A DNA stretch of 6,468 nucleotides from the NCBI GenBank assembly GCA_002746425.1, contig NVXB01000033.1, positions 1-6,468 on the forward strand, written 5' to 3'. Positions 1 through 6,468 of this stretch are shown here, piece by piece (the stretch's first letter is position 1; each line of letters opens with the position of its first letter). Made by a program: the position numbers and the translations under genes. The notes beneath the pieces are model-generated. The model did no database searches, had not been told where the DNA came from, and was given only the letters and a program-made list of their open reading frames with translations. Origin of the DNA: Hyphomicrobiales bacterium. Lineage in GTDB: Bacteria > Pseudomonadota > Alphaproteobacteria > Rhizobiales > GCA-2746425.

Positions 1-324
1 CAAGCGCTCCGCATCGCGCTGCAAGGTTTCATCAGCAGGATTGAGTTTGGCCAGTAAAGTCTGGTTGAGACGTCCAACAGAGCTGTTGGACAGGCGGTAA
101 TAAACCCAGGACCCTTCAGGGAAGCGCTCAATAAGGTCCGCTTCCACCAGTAATTTTAGATGCCGCGATACGCGGGGCTGCGATTGGTTGAGAATTTGGG
201 TCAAATCCTTGACCGTCAAATCGCCGCGCTTCAATAAAGCCAGCAATCTTAGCCGTGTTATTTCGCCAGCGCCGCGCAGGGCATCGACGAGATGGTCTAG
301 GCTGATATCTTGTGGTTCACGCAT
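1..324 (-). CDS. ArsR-family transcriptional regulator, N-terminal part (likely methyltransferase-fused, SAM-cycle type)
   Basis: Reading leftward from an ATG at 324, the frame stays open for 108 codons to the window edge, so the C-terminus is missing. Residues 10-80 form a winged helix-turn-helix of the ArsR/SmtB type: an N-terminal helix with GEITRLRLLALL, a recognition-helix region QSQPRVSRHLKLLVEADL (about 48-65), then a wing ending in GSWVYYRLS. There is no cysteine in the visible part, so the classic metal-binding site is absent. This pattern is typical of the alphaproteobacterial ArsR proteins that carry a C-terminal SAM-dependent methyltransferase domain, often lie near metF, and are linked to control of the methionine/SAH cycle. 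The methyltransferase part would be off-window, so the fusion is inferred. A weak GAGA Shine-Dalgarno lies 6 nt before the ATG. The palindrome at 341-362, just upstream, suggests autoregulation. Confidence 0.85.
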   Translation of the reverse strand, partial: MREPQDISLDHLVDALRGAGEITRLRLLALLKRGDLTVKDLTQILNQSQPRVSRHLKLLVEADLIERFPEGSWVYYRLSNSSVGRLNQTLLAKLNPADETLQRDAERL

Positions 325-340
325 TACAGGTCTCGATAAA

Positions 341-362
341 GATATAAAGATATTTTTATATC
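341..362. promoter_or_regulatory. 22-bp AT-rich palindrome, probable operator of the ArsR regulator
   Basis: The two 11-bp half-sites, GATATAAAGAT (341-351) and ATTTTTATATC (352-362), are inverted copies with one mismatched pair out of eleven. The site ends 16 bp before the regulator's ATG, where it would overlap the core promoter. Perfect dyads of this size next to an ArsR gene are the usual sign of autoregulation by a dimeric winged-helix protein. From memory, AT-rich palindromes of this general kind are associated with SAH-responsive ArsR regulators of proteobacterial methionine metabolism. The exact assignment is inference. Confidence 0.7.
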
Positions 363-395
363 CTTACATTAGATGGCGAGACATCACAAGGCAGA

Positions 396-431
396 ACGCA
401 CAATTTGGGCTATTTCACCCATATTGTGCGT
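396..431. repeat. 36-nt interrupted inverted repeat (hairpin)
   Basis: Arms ACGCACAAT (396-404) and ATTGTGCGT (423-431) are perfect 9-bp complements. After a single T-T mismatch the pairing continues as TGGG with CCCA around an 8-nt loop. Neither side is followed by a clear T-run, so it is not a textbook intrinsic terminator. It lies between the stop codon of the 5-oxoprolinase gene and the ArsR operator. It could stabilise the 3' end of the oxoprolinase mRNA, act as a weak terminator, or be a protein-binding dyad. Confidence 0.55.
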
Positions 432-454
432 CTATTGGTAAAGGCATTGCTAAA

Positions 455-474
455 TCAGCGAGTGGCGTCGCTGA
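455..474 (-). terminator. Possible weak terminator hairpin after the 5-oxoprolinase gene
   Basis: TCAGCGA (455-461) and TCGCTGA (468-474) form a 7-bp stem with a 6-nt loop, beginning 6 nt past the oxoprolinase stop codon at 481-483. On the minus strand the stem is followed only by TTTAGC, a very short T-run. It is positioned like a terminator but is weak as a rho-independent one. Together with the larger hairpin at 396-431 it may separate oxoprolinase transcription from the ArsR gene. Confidence 0.4.
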
Positions 475-480
475 GCAAGG

Positions 481-3400
481 TTAAGGTTCTATTGCGCCAT
501 AACCGCCAGCTGTTGGTGTGGTGACAATCACTGCCTCACCAGCCTTCAATATGGTCTGAGCGCAGCCATCCAGCTCTTCAACGGTGCCATCAAGCCTGCG
601 CACATGGGTTGCGCCCACCTGGCCAGGTTCGCCGCCAGCAAGGCCGTGTGGCCGTATGGTGCGGTGGCTTGCCAAAATGGCGCAGTCCATTTCTTCCAAA
701 AAGCGAATGGTGCGAATGGTGCCATCACCGGCATGCCATTTGCCCTTGCCGCCCGTGCCTTTGCGAATATGGAAATCTTCCAACAACACTGGAAAGCGGA
801 ATTCCAGAATTTCCGGATCGGTTAGCCGCGAGTTGGTCATATGCACATGCACGCCGGAGGTGCCGTTAAAGCCATTGCCAGCCGGGGAACCGGAGCAGAT
901 GGTCTCATAATACTGATAGACATCATTGCCAAAGGTCAGATTGTTCATCGAGCCTTGGGAGGCCGCCATAACGCCCAGCGCGCCAAACAGCGCGTTGGTC
1001 ACATGCTGACTGGTTTCCACATTTCCGGCCACCACGGCGGCAGGGTAGGCGGGACGCAACATGCAATTATCGGGAATGATGATGTTAATCGGCTTTAGAC
1101 AGCCCGCATTCATCGGGATATTGCCTTCCACCATCACGCGGAAGCAATAGAGGATCGCGGCGCGTGTTACCGGTTCTGGCGCGTTGAAATTGGTGGGCTG
1201 CACCTCGCTGGTGCCGGTGAAATCCACTGTGGCTTCGCGCTTGGCCTTGTCGACGGTGATTTTGACTTTGATGACGGCGCCCTGATCCGTTGGGTATTCA
1301 AACTCGCTGTCGCTGAGCACTTCGATCACGCGGCGCACGCTTTCTTCGGCATTGTCTTGCACATGGCGCATATAGGCCTGCACGACGGGCAGCGAGAATT
1401 GCGCCACCATTTTGGCCAGTTCTTGCATGCCTTTTTCATTGGCCGCGATTTGAGCTTTAAGATCAGCCACATTCTGCACAACGTTGCGCACCGGATAAGG
1501 GTGATCGGTCATCAACGTGACCAGCTCTTTTTCGCGAAATGCGCCCTGATCCACCAGTTTGAAATTGTCGAACAGCACGCCCTCTTCATTCACATTGGTG
1601 GCAAGCGGGGTCATGGAACCCGGCGCTGTGCCGCCAACATCGGCGTGATGGCCACGGCTGGCAACCCAGAAGCGAATGGTTTTGCCCTGCTCATCAAACA
1701 CCGGTGTGCACACGGTAATGTCCGGCAAATGCGTGCCGCCATTATAAGGCGCGTTGAGCGCAAACACATCGCCGGGCTTAATGCGCCCTTCATTGAGGCG
1801 AATGATGGTCTCAACCGAGCGATCCATCGAACCCAGATGCACCGGCATATGCGGCGCATTGGCGATGAGGCTGCCATCGCCAGTAAACAGGGCGCAGGAG
1901 AAATCGAGCCGCTCTTTGATGTTGACCGAATAAGAGGTGTTTTGCAGCGTCACGCCCATTTGCTCGGCGATCGACATGAACAGATTGTTGAAGATTTCCA
2001 ACAGGACAGGATCAGCGCCGCCACCACCTTCAGCGCTTGCATCGGTGCCGATAGCATAGCCGCGTTCCAGCTTTTGGGTGCGGGTCAGGATTACATGATT
2101 TTTGACATTTATCTGCGCGCTCCAGCCTGGCTCAATCATGATGGTCTGATGCGGCTCGACGATCAGCGCGGGGCCAGCGACCATGTTGCCGGGGCGCAGA
2201 TCGGCACGTTTGAACACGCTGCTGGCTTCCAACGCGCCATGGGTATAGATGTCGGAAACACTCGTAGAGATGGTATTCTTGTTCTCCATCTCATGGTCCA
2301 CTTCGGCGATTTTTGCACCGCCGCCAACGCCCTCAACTTCTAGCGATTCCACCACCAATTGCTTGTCTTCAAAGACAAAGCCAAATTGGCTTTTATGCGC
2401 GGCTTCAAACGCATTTCGCATGGTTTGATGGTCAGCCAGGGCAATGGCAATGGTGCTGTCTGTGCCGTCATAACGGATATGGGCGGAGCTGTTGATGGTG
2501 GTGTCGCGGGCTTCCACGCCCTGCACGATAAGTTCAGATCGCACGCGACCTTCAAGTTGTTTCTGAACGCCTTCAAGTTCTGATTCAGAATCCGCTGTTA
2601 ACTCTATGGCAATGGTTTTATTGCGGTTTGTGCGGATGTCGGCAAGGCCCATTCCGTAAGCAGACAAAATACCGGAGAAGGGGTGGATGATAACTTTTTC
2701 CATGCCAAGCGTATCGGCAATGTCGCAAGCATGCTGTCCGCCCGCGCCGCCAAAGCAGGTCAGGGCGTAATCGGACACATCATAACCGCGTTGCACTGAG
2801 ATTTTCTTAATGGCATTGGCCATGTTCTCAACAGCGATTTGCAAGAAGCCTTCTGCGATATCTTCAGCGCTGCGGGTGTCGCCAATATCTTGTGCCAAAG
2901 CCTCAAATTTTTGCCGCACAACATCTACATCCAGAGGTAGATTGGCGTCCTCGCCAAAAATGGCCGGGAAGTTTTCCGGGCGCAGTTTTCCGAGCATGAC
3001 ATTGGCATCTGTAACCGTCAGCGGTCCGCCGCGGCGGTAGCATGCCGGGCCAGGATTTGCCCCGGCACTATCAGGCCCAACCTGAAAACGACCCTTGTCA
3101 TAATGCAAAATGGAACCGCCACCGGCGGCCACCGTATGGATCATCATCATCGGCGCGCGCATGCGCACACCAGCGACTTCTGTTTCAAAGGCGCGCTCGA
3201 AGTGGCCATTATAATGCGACACATCGGTGGAGGTGCCGCCCATGTCAAAGCCGATAATCTTGTCAAAACCAGCTAAAGCGGAGGTTTCCACTGCGCCAAC
3301 CACGCCGCCAGCAGGGCCGGAGAGTATGGCGTCTTTGCCCTGAAACAGATCAGCGGCGGTTAAACCACCGGAGGATTGCATGAACATCAACCTTGTGCCG

Positions 3401-4110
3401 CTGTCCTGCACGTTCAATTCGCTGGCAACTTGCTCCACATATCGGCGCAAAATGGGGGAAAGATAGGCATCAACCACGGTGGTATCGCCGCGCCCGACCA
3501 GTTTCATCAAGGGGGATACGTTGTGGCTGACAGAAATTTGCGGAAAGCCAATATCGCGCGCAATTTTGGCCAGTTCTTCTTCGTGCTCGGTTACGCGCCA
3601 GGCATGCATCAGCACAATCGCGACAGAGCGAATGCCATCATCAAACGCGGCTTGCAGGCCACTTTGAGCGGCAGCTTTATCAAGTGGAGTCTCGATTGTG
3701 CCATCGGCGCGCACACGCTCGATAACCTCAACGACTTGCTCGTAAAGCAGTTCTGGCTTGATGATTTCCTGCGCAAAAATATCAGGGCGGGCCTGATAGC
3801 CAATCTCCAGCGCATCACGAAAACCCTTGGTAATGACCAAAAGCGTACGCTCGCCCTTGCGCTCCAGCAGCGCATTGGTGGCAACCGTTGTGCCCATTTT
3901 AACGGCATCAATACTGCCGGAGGGGATGGGATCGGTCTTGCCAAGGCCCATCAGATCACGAATGCCCTGAATGGCGGCATCGCGGTATTGTTCCGGGTTT
4001 TCAGACAGCAATTTATGGGCTTTTAACTCGCCTTCAGGCGTACGCGCGACGATATCGGTGAAGGTGCCACCACGATCAATCCAAAAGTCCCATTTTGCTT
4101 GTTCAGACAT
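481..4110 (-). CDS. oplAH: 5-oxoprolinase (ATP-hydrolysing), single-chain HyuA-HyuB fusion
   Basis: This would catalyse ATP-dependent opening of 5-oxo-L-proline to L-glutamate (EC 3.5.2.9) in the cytosol, salvaging pyroglutamate from glutathione breakdown or from cyclised glutamate and glutamine. The 1209 residues form a complete HyuA half followed by a HyuB half. The HyuA half starts with the ASKHA phosphate motif DRGGTFTDIV (12-21) and KMGTTVATNALLERKGER (71-88). It continues with the second phosphate loop GFDMGGTSTDVS (287-298), AAGGGSI (328-334) and FGGAGGQHACDIADTLG (453-469). The HyuB half begins near residue 697, with NIKERLDFSCALFTGDG (730-746), NAPYNGGTHLPDIT (786-799), SRGHHADVGG (818-827) and a C-terminal GGYGAI. 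Length and N-terminal sequence resemble eukaryotic and bacterial OPLAH rather than the two-subunit hydantoinases or acetone carboxylases. An AAAAGGA Shine-Dalgarno (4121-4127) precedes the ATG by 10 nt. I see no frameshift or lost motif. A related N-methylhydantoinase-like substrate cannot be excluded from sequence alone. Confidence 0.92.
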   Translation of the reverse strand: MSEQAKWDFWIDRGGTFTDIVARTPEGELKAHKLLSENPEQYRDAAIQGIRDLMGLGKTDPIPSGSIDAVKMGTTVATNALLERKGERTLLVITKGFRDALEIGYQARPDIFAQEIIKPELLYEQVVEVIERVRADGTIETPLDKAAAQSGLQAAFDDGIRSVAIVLMHAWRVTEHEEELAKIARDIGFPQISVSHNVSPLMKLVGRGDTTVVDAYLSPILRRYVEQVASELNVQDSGTRLMFMQSSGGLTAADLFQGKDAILSGPAGGVVGAVETSALAGFDKIIGFDMGGTSTDVSHYNGHFERAFETEVAGVRMRAPMMMIHTVAAGGGSILHYDKGRFQVGPDSAGANPGPACYRRGGPLTVTDANVMLGKLRPENFPAIFGEDANLPLDVDVVRQKFEALAQDIGDTRSAEDIAEGFLQIAVENMANAIKKISVQRGYDVSDYALTCFGGAGGQHACDIADTLGMEKVIIHPFSGILSAYGMGLADIRTNRNKTIAIELTADSESELEGVQKQLEGRVRSELIVQGVEARDTTINSSAHIRYDGTDSTIAIALADHQTMRNAFEAAHKSQFGFVFEDKQLVVESLEVEGVGGGAKIAEVDHEMENKNTISTSVSDIYTHGALEASSVFKRADLRPGNMVAGPALIVEPHQTIMIEPGWSAQINVKNHVILTRTQKLERGYAIGTDASAEGGGGADPVLLEIFNNLFMSIAEQMGVTLQNTSYSVNIKERLDFSCALFTGDGSLIANAPHMPVHLGSMDRSVETIIRLNEGRIKPGDVFALNAPYNGGTHLPDITVCTPVFDEQGKTIRFWVASRGHHADVGGTAPGSMTPLATNVNEEGVLFDNFKLVDQGAFREKELVTLMTDHPYPVRNVVQNVADLKAQIAANEKGMQELAKMVAQFSLPVVQAYMRHVQDNAEESVRRVIEVLSDSEFEYPTDQGAVIKVKITVDKAKREATVDFTGTSEVQPTNFNAPEPVTRAAILYCFRVMVEGNIPMNAGCLKPINIIIPDNCMLRPAYPAAVVAGNVETSQHVTNALFGALGVMAASQGSMNNLTFGNDVYQYYETICSGSPAGNGFNGTSGVHVHMTNSRLTDPEILEFRFPVLLEDFHIRKGTGGKGKWHAGDGTIRTIRFLEEMDCAILASHRTIRPHGLAGGEPGQVGATHVRRLDGTVEELDGCAQTILKAGEAVIVTTPTAGGYGAIEP

Positions 4111-4328
4111 GATTATCCGATCCTTTTACCAATATGCGGTCAAAATCCTCTTCTTGCATTGGCAGGCCTTTGGTTCTGAGTAAACAGCTTTTTTGCCAGA
4201 TTGGTTGTGGAGTCATTTTGGTGCCATTTGGGAGATTGGGCCACGGCGTAGATTAACCTTTGGTCATTTCCAGCCACAATTGCCATGCAGGCGTTTGCGC
4301 GGTGATAAAAATGATCTAAACACGGCGC
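4111..4328. promoter_or_regulatory. Divergent intergenic region between the 5-oxoprolinase and djlA-like genes
   Basis: This 218-bp gap must hold the promoters of both divergent genes. The only candidate I can point to for the rightward gene is TTGCCA (4280-4285), then an 18-bp spacer, then GATAAA (4304-4309). That would give a short leader of roughly a dozen bases. It is a weak match. On the leftward side only the oxoprolinase ribosome binding site is clear. I found no strong palindrome, riboswitch-like structure or small ORF with a convincing start. Confidence 0.35.
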
Positions 4329-5033
4329 ATGAGTATTTTCGAAACATTGCAAGACTGGGTTGAAAGCGGTGTTGCCGCTGGCGGTGCCTTTTTGGACCGC
4401 GTGACTCAGGCTATTGCTGGTCTGTCAGACCCAAAAGCGCGGCGTCAGGCGGCGTTTTCTATCGCCATGATTGCGCTGTCGGCGAAGATGGCCAAGGCCG
4501 ATGGCGTTGTCACCACCGATGAAATCGAAGCGTTTCGCGATTTGTTTGAAATACCGCAGGCCGAGCAGGTTAATGTCGCCCGGCTGTTCAATCTGGCCAA
4601 GCAGGATATTGCGGGTTTCGAAGCTTACGCTGGTAAAATTGCCAAGCTGTATGAGGATGAAGACCCGCAAACGTTGGAAGATGTGATGGACGGGTTGTTC
4701 CACATCGCCAAGGCCGATGGTGTTTTGCACAAGTATGAGCGCGAATATCTGGTGCGGGTGTCAGAAATTTTCGGTTTTAGCGCGCAGGCTTATGAAACCA
4801 TTGAGCTACGCCATATTGATAAGGGCGAGGGCGACCCTTACCGCATTCTTGGCGTGGCCAGTGATGCCAGCTTTGAAGACATCAAAAAGACCTACCGCAA
4901 AAAAGTGGCTGAGTTCCACCCCGACCGTATGATTGCGCGCGGTGTGCCGCCAGAATTTATGTCCATCGCCAATGACCGGATGGCCGCCATCAACAATGCC
5001 TGGGAACACATTCAGAAAATGCAGCGTGCATGA
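4329..5033 (+). CDS. djlA: DjlA-like co-chaperone: TerB domain plus C-terminal J domain
   Basis: The 234-residue protein has a TerB-like helical domain (about 35-150) and a C-terminal J domain (about 168-233). The TerB part shows two acidic repeats typical of the fold, MAKADGVVTTDEIEAF (54-69) and IAKADGVLHKYEREYL (126-141). The J domain begins DPYRILGVASDASFEDIKKTYRKK and has the HPD tripeptide at 197-199, needed to stimulate DnaK ATPase. E. coli DjlA has the same order but an N-terminal membrane anchor. Here residues 1-30 are amphipathic with charged residues and no convincing transmembrane helix, so it is probably cytosolic or peripherally membrane-bound. No clear Shine-Dalgarno precedes the ATG, which may reflect a very short leader. 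The stop overlaps the next gene's start, so the two are likely one operon. The domain call is firm; the symbol is by architecture. Confidence 0.88.
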   Translation: MSIFETLQDWVESGVAAGGAFLDRVTQAIAGLSDPKARRQAAFSIAMIALSAKMAKADGVVTTDEIEAFRDLFEIPQAEQVNVARLFNLAKQDIAGFEAYAGKIAKLYEDEDPQTLEDVMDGLFHIAKADGVLHKYEREYLVRVSEIFGFSAQAYETIELRHIDKGEGDPYRILGVASDASFEDIKKTYRKKVAEFHPDRMIARGVPPEFMSIANDRMAAINNAWEHIQKMQRA

Positions 5034-5800
5034 GTGAGCTGGCATTGAAAAAGGCAAATTTTACCGGCGCTGAACTTGCGCCATCGGCTAATTTTGGGCC
5101 GCGTGTGGATGATGCCGCCATCGATATTTTGATCTTGCATTACACCGGCATGCCCGATGATGATCAGGCGCAGGCGTGGCTGCAAAGCGAGCAATCGCAG
5201 GTTTCATCGCATTATTTTGTGCATGAGGATGGCCGTGTCGTGCAGCTTGTGGCTGAAACAGCGCGCGCTTGGCACGCTGGTCGCTCGGCTTGGAAGAACA
5301 ATATTGATATAAATTCTAGCTCTATCGGTATTGAAATTGCCAATCCTGGGCATGAACATGGCTATCGGGCTTTTCCAGATGAGCAAATCTTGGCAGTTAT
5401 CGCGCTTTGCCAGGATATTCTAGCGCGCCAAAGCATCGAGCCGGAACGGGTTTTAGCGCATTCCGATATCGCGCCCTTGCGCAAGGAAGATCCGGGTGAG
5501 CTGTTCCCGTGGCAGCAACTGGCGCAAGCGGGTATTGGCCATTATTTGCCGCCCGTAGACATTGCCGATGGGCGCTATTTTCAGGTTGGGGATGAGGGCG
5601 AGCCAGTGGCGGCCCTGCAAGCCATGTTTGGATTGTATGGCTATGACTGCCCGCAAACCGGGCAATTTGATGCGCAAATGAAGGCTGTGGTGGTCGCGTT
5701 TCAACGACACTTTCGGCCTTTGCGGGTTGATGGCATTGCAGATCAGTCGACCATAGCCAGCCTGCATCAATTGCTTCAGGCTCTGCCATATATCGGCTGA
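5030..5800 (+). CDS. N-acetylmuramoyl-L-alanine amidase, AmpD/AmiD type, with peptidoglycan-binding domain
   Basis: This is a zinc amidase that cuts the bond between N-acetylmuramic acid and L-alanine of the stem peptide. Residues 27-170 are an Amidase_2 domain. The expected zinc ligands are His37 (LHYTG), His144 (AHSDIAP) and Asp154 (RKEDPG), with Glu102 (GIEIANP) and Lys152 as catalytic residues. The His-Asp and Lys-Asp spacings match AmpD. Residues 183-252 resemble a PG_binding_1 domain (QVGDEGEPVAALQAMFGLYGY, then FQRHFRPLRVDGIAD). This two-domain order is that of E. coli AmiD, but there is no signal peptide or lipobox, so a cytoplasmic AmpD-like role on anhydro-muropeptides is more likely. 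The ATG overlaps the upstream stop as ATGA and lacks an obvious ribosome binding site, consistent with translational coupling. Confidence 0.9.
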   Translation: MSELALKKANFTGAELAPSANFGPRVDDAAIDILILHYTGMPDDDQAQAWLQSEQSQVSSHYFVHEDGRVVQLVAETARAWHAGRSAWKNNIDINSSSIGIEIANPGHEHGYRAFPDEQILAVIALCQDILARQSIEPERVLAHSDIAPLRKEDPGELFPWQQLAQAGIGHYLPPVDIADGRYFQVGDEGEPVAALQAMFGLYGYDCPQTGQFDAQMKAVVVAFQRHFRPLRVDGIADQSTIASLHQLLQALPYIG

Positions 5801-5825
5801 TCTATTTCGTAAATGCCCTGCCGTT

Positions 5826-6272
5826 TTAGGCCGTGCGTTCAAACAGCGACTGTATTTCTTCGCTCATGCTTCTGCCGCCGGGCGGTTTTCCTTCATTATA
5901 GGCGCGCAGTTTTAGCAAGATTTCCTCAGGCACCTGGCGCACAACATGCCCATCATCCTGATCTGTCGCTTTGAAGACAAAGGTTGAGCTGCCCTCGTCC
6001 AGCTCAAAAGAGCGGTCCAGTTCAGGCGGCTCGATGAAATTTTTGGCGCCGCTTCCCTCTTGTTGGTTGGTTTGCGCTTGCTGTTGCCGTTCCACGCGTT
6101 GGTCGGTCTGGCGAACATCAACATTTTGGGCCGCCGTATCTGCCTGCACCGATTTTGCGCCTGATTGTTGCGTTTCAATCGGGCTTACGGCTTCTCGCTC
6201 CGGGGCCCGTGCACGCGGTTCGCTCTGTGGCGGGGGCTGGGGCGCGCCTGCCAAACTTGCGGTGACATCCAT
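5826..6272 (-). CDS. FlaG-like small flagellar protein
   Basis: The 148-residue product has a low-complexity N-terminal two-thirds (about 1-85) rich in Pro, Gln, Glu, Arg and Ala, and then a compact C-terminal segment. That segment, STFVFKATDQDDGHVVRQVP (96-115), continues into EEILLKLRAYNEG. It follows the FlaG pattern of a short beta-strand pair, 'D..(D/G)G.V(V/I)RQ(V/I)P(.)E', and a helix. FlaG proteins are poorly understood accessory factors that affect flagellar filament length or assembly. I see no signal peptide or membrane segment. The start is set by GGGAG (6282-6286), 9 nt before the ATG at 6272. An ATG at 6278 is only 3 nt from that site, and a longer frame with a TTG at 6335 has no better signal. 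The gene converges with the amidase gene across 25 bp. No flagellin gene is visible here, but one may lie off the right edge. The family call rests on a short motif. Confidence 0.62.
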   Translation of the reverse strand: MDVTASLAGAPQPPPQSEPRARAPEREAVSPIETQQSGAKSVQADTAAQNVDVRQTDQRVERQQQAQTNQQEGSGAKNFIEPPELDRSFELDEGSSTFVFKATDQDDGHVVRQVPEEILLKLRAYNEGKPPGGRSMSEEIQSLFERTA

Positions 6273-6281
6273 AATCATAAA

Positions 6282-6286
6282 CTCCC
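6282..6286 (-). promoter_or_regulatory. Ribosome binding site that decides the FlaG-like start
   Basis: GGGAG on the minus strand sits 9 nt before the ATG at 6272 and 3 nt before the ATG at 6278. Its spacing favours the 148-residue product over the 150-residue one, and it argues against the TTG-initiated 169-residue frame, which would place this site inside the gene. Confidence 0.55.
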
Positions 6287-6468
6287 AAGGTACAGTTTGT
6301 GAAAGGGGCAGAAAAACTGCTCCGACTTGCAACAAACCTACAGGTCAGGATTTAGGATAGGGTCGAGTTTAGTACTCAAATGAGATTTAAAGTTGAGGTG
6401 AATTTGATTCAGGCTTGAATATTCTCGGCAGAGTTGTGTTAACCCTAGGTCAGAACCGGGCTGAATAC
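6287..6468. other. AT-rich upstream region of the FlaG-like gene, no gene supported
   Basis: The stretch is more AT-rich than the flanking genes. It contains only short dyads, for example ATTCA/TGAAT (6407-6420) around GGCT, and an 8-bp GAATATTC (6417-6424). A minus-strand frame is open from the right edge to a stop near 6339, but its translation resembles nothing I recognise and has low-complexity composition, so I do not call it. The promoter of the FlaG-like gene, or the 3' end of a gene beyond the edge, probably lies here. I cannot assign sigma-28 or sigma-70 elements with confidence. Confidence 0.35.

Noticed and set aside
188..484. A 98-codon plus-strand frame spanning the ArsR start and the intergenic region
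   Set aside because: It runs across the regulator's coding sequence, the palindrome and both hairpins, and its translation has no family resemblance.
1357..2343. A 328-codon open frame on the plus strand
   Set aside because: It lies wholly antisense to the well-supported HyuB and late HyuA coding region of the 5-oxoprolinase. Its translation is rich in His, Arg and Ile without recognisable motifs, as expected from a complementary strand of a G+C-biased gene.
3376..4026. A 216-codon open frame on the plus strand
   Set aside because: It is antisense to the N-terminal HyuA domain of the 5-oxoprolinase, with no recognisable domain and no ribosome binding site.
5306..5313. A GATATAAA half-site identical to half of the ArsR operator
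   Set aside because: It is a single half-site inside the amidase coding sequence with no inverted partner, so a chance match is the simpler explanation.
5801..5825. Possible bidirectional terminator between the converging amidase and FlaG-like genes
   Set aside because: The 25-bp gap has no stem of useful length and only short T-runs, so I could not support a terminator.
5971..6360. A 129-codon plus-strand frame opposite the FlaG-like gene
   Set aside because: It is Ser/Cys/Arg-rich and low in complexity, as expected from the antisense of a Gln/Pro/Glu-rich gene. The minus-strand frame has a good ribosome binding site and a recognisable C-terminal motif.
6339..6466. Minus-strand open frame entering from the right edge
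   Set aside because: About 42 codons without a recognisable C-terminal motif; it does not look like a flagellin end and could be open by chance in AT-rich spacer.

Overview
The window looks like an ordinary chromosomal stretch from an alphaproteobacterium of moderate G+C. This rests on the kinds of genes and their arrangement, not on a marker gene, and I cannot fix the order or genus. The clearest indications are an ArsR-type regulator of the alphaproteobacterial SAM-cycle/methyltransferase-fused kind behind an AT-rich palindrome, and a soluble TerB-DnaJ protein overlapping an AmpD-like amidase gene.

Layout from left to right. Positions 1-324 (minus) hold the N-terminal 108 residues of an ArsR-family regulator that runs off the left edge. 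Positions 325-480 are a short intergenic stretch with a near-perfect 22-bp palindrome (probable autoregulatory operator) and two hairpins lying downstream of the next gene. Positions 481-4110 (minus) are one 1209-residue HyuA-HyuB fusion that matches ATP-dependent 5-oxoprolinase (OplAH). Positions 4111-4328 are a divergent promoter region. Positions 4329-5033 (plus) encode a DjlA-like TerB + J-domain protein, overlapping by 4 bp the amidase gene at 5030-5800 (plus; Amidase_2 plus peptidoglycan-binding domain). The amidase gene converges, with a 25-bp gap, on a minus-strand gene at 5826-6272 for a small FlaG-like protein. Positions 6273-6468 are its AT-rich upstream region, with no gene that I can support.

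Functionally there are three unrelated units. OplAH returns 5-oxoproline to glutamate (glutathione and cyclised-glutamate salvage). The ArsR regulator probably senses the state of the methionine/SAM cycle. The DjlA-amidase pair is probably a translationally coupled operon linking an Hsp70 co-chaperone to murein-peptide recycling or cell-wall turnover. The FlaG-like gene suggests that a flagellar locus continues to the right. I found no CRISPR array, insertion sequence, RNA gene, phage gene or defence system. I do not see an undescribed system here; the best leads are the 22-bp operator and the DjlA-amidase coupling.
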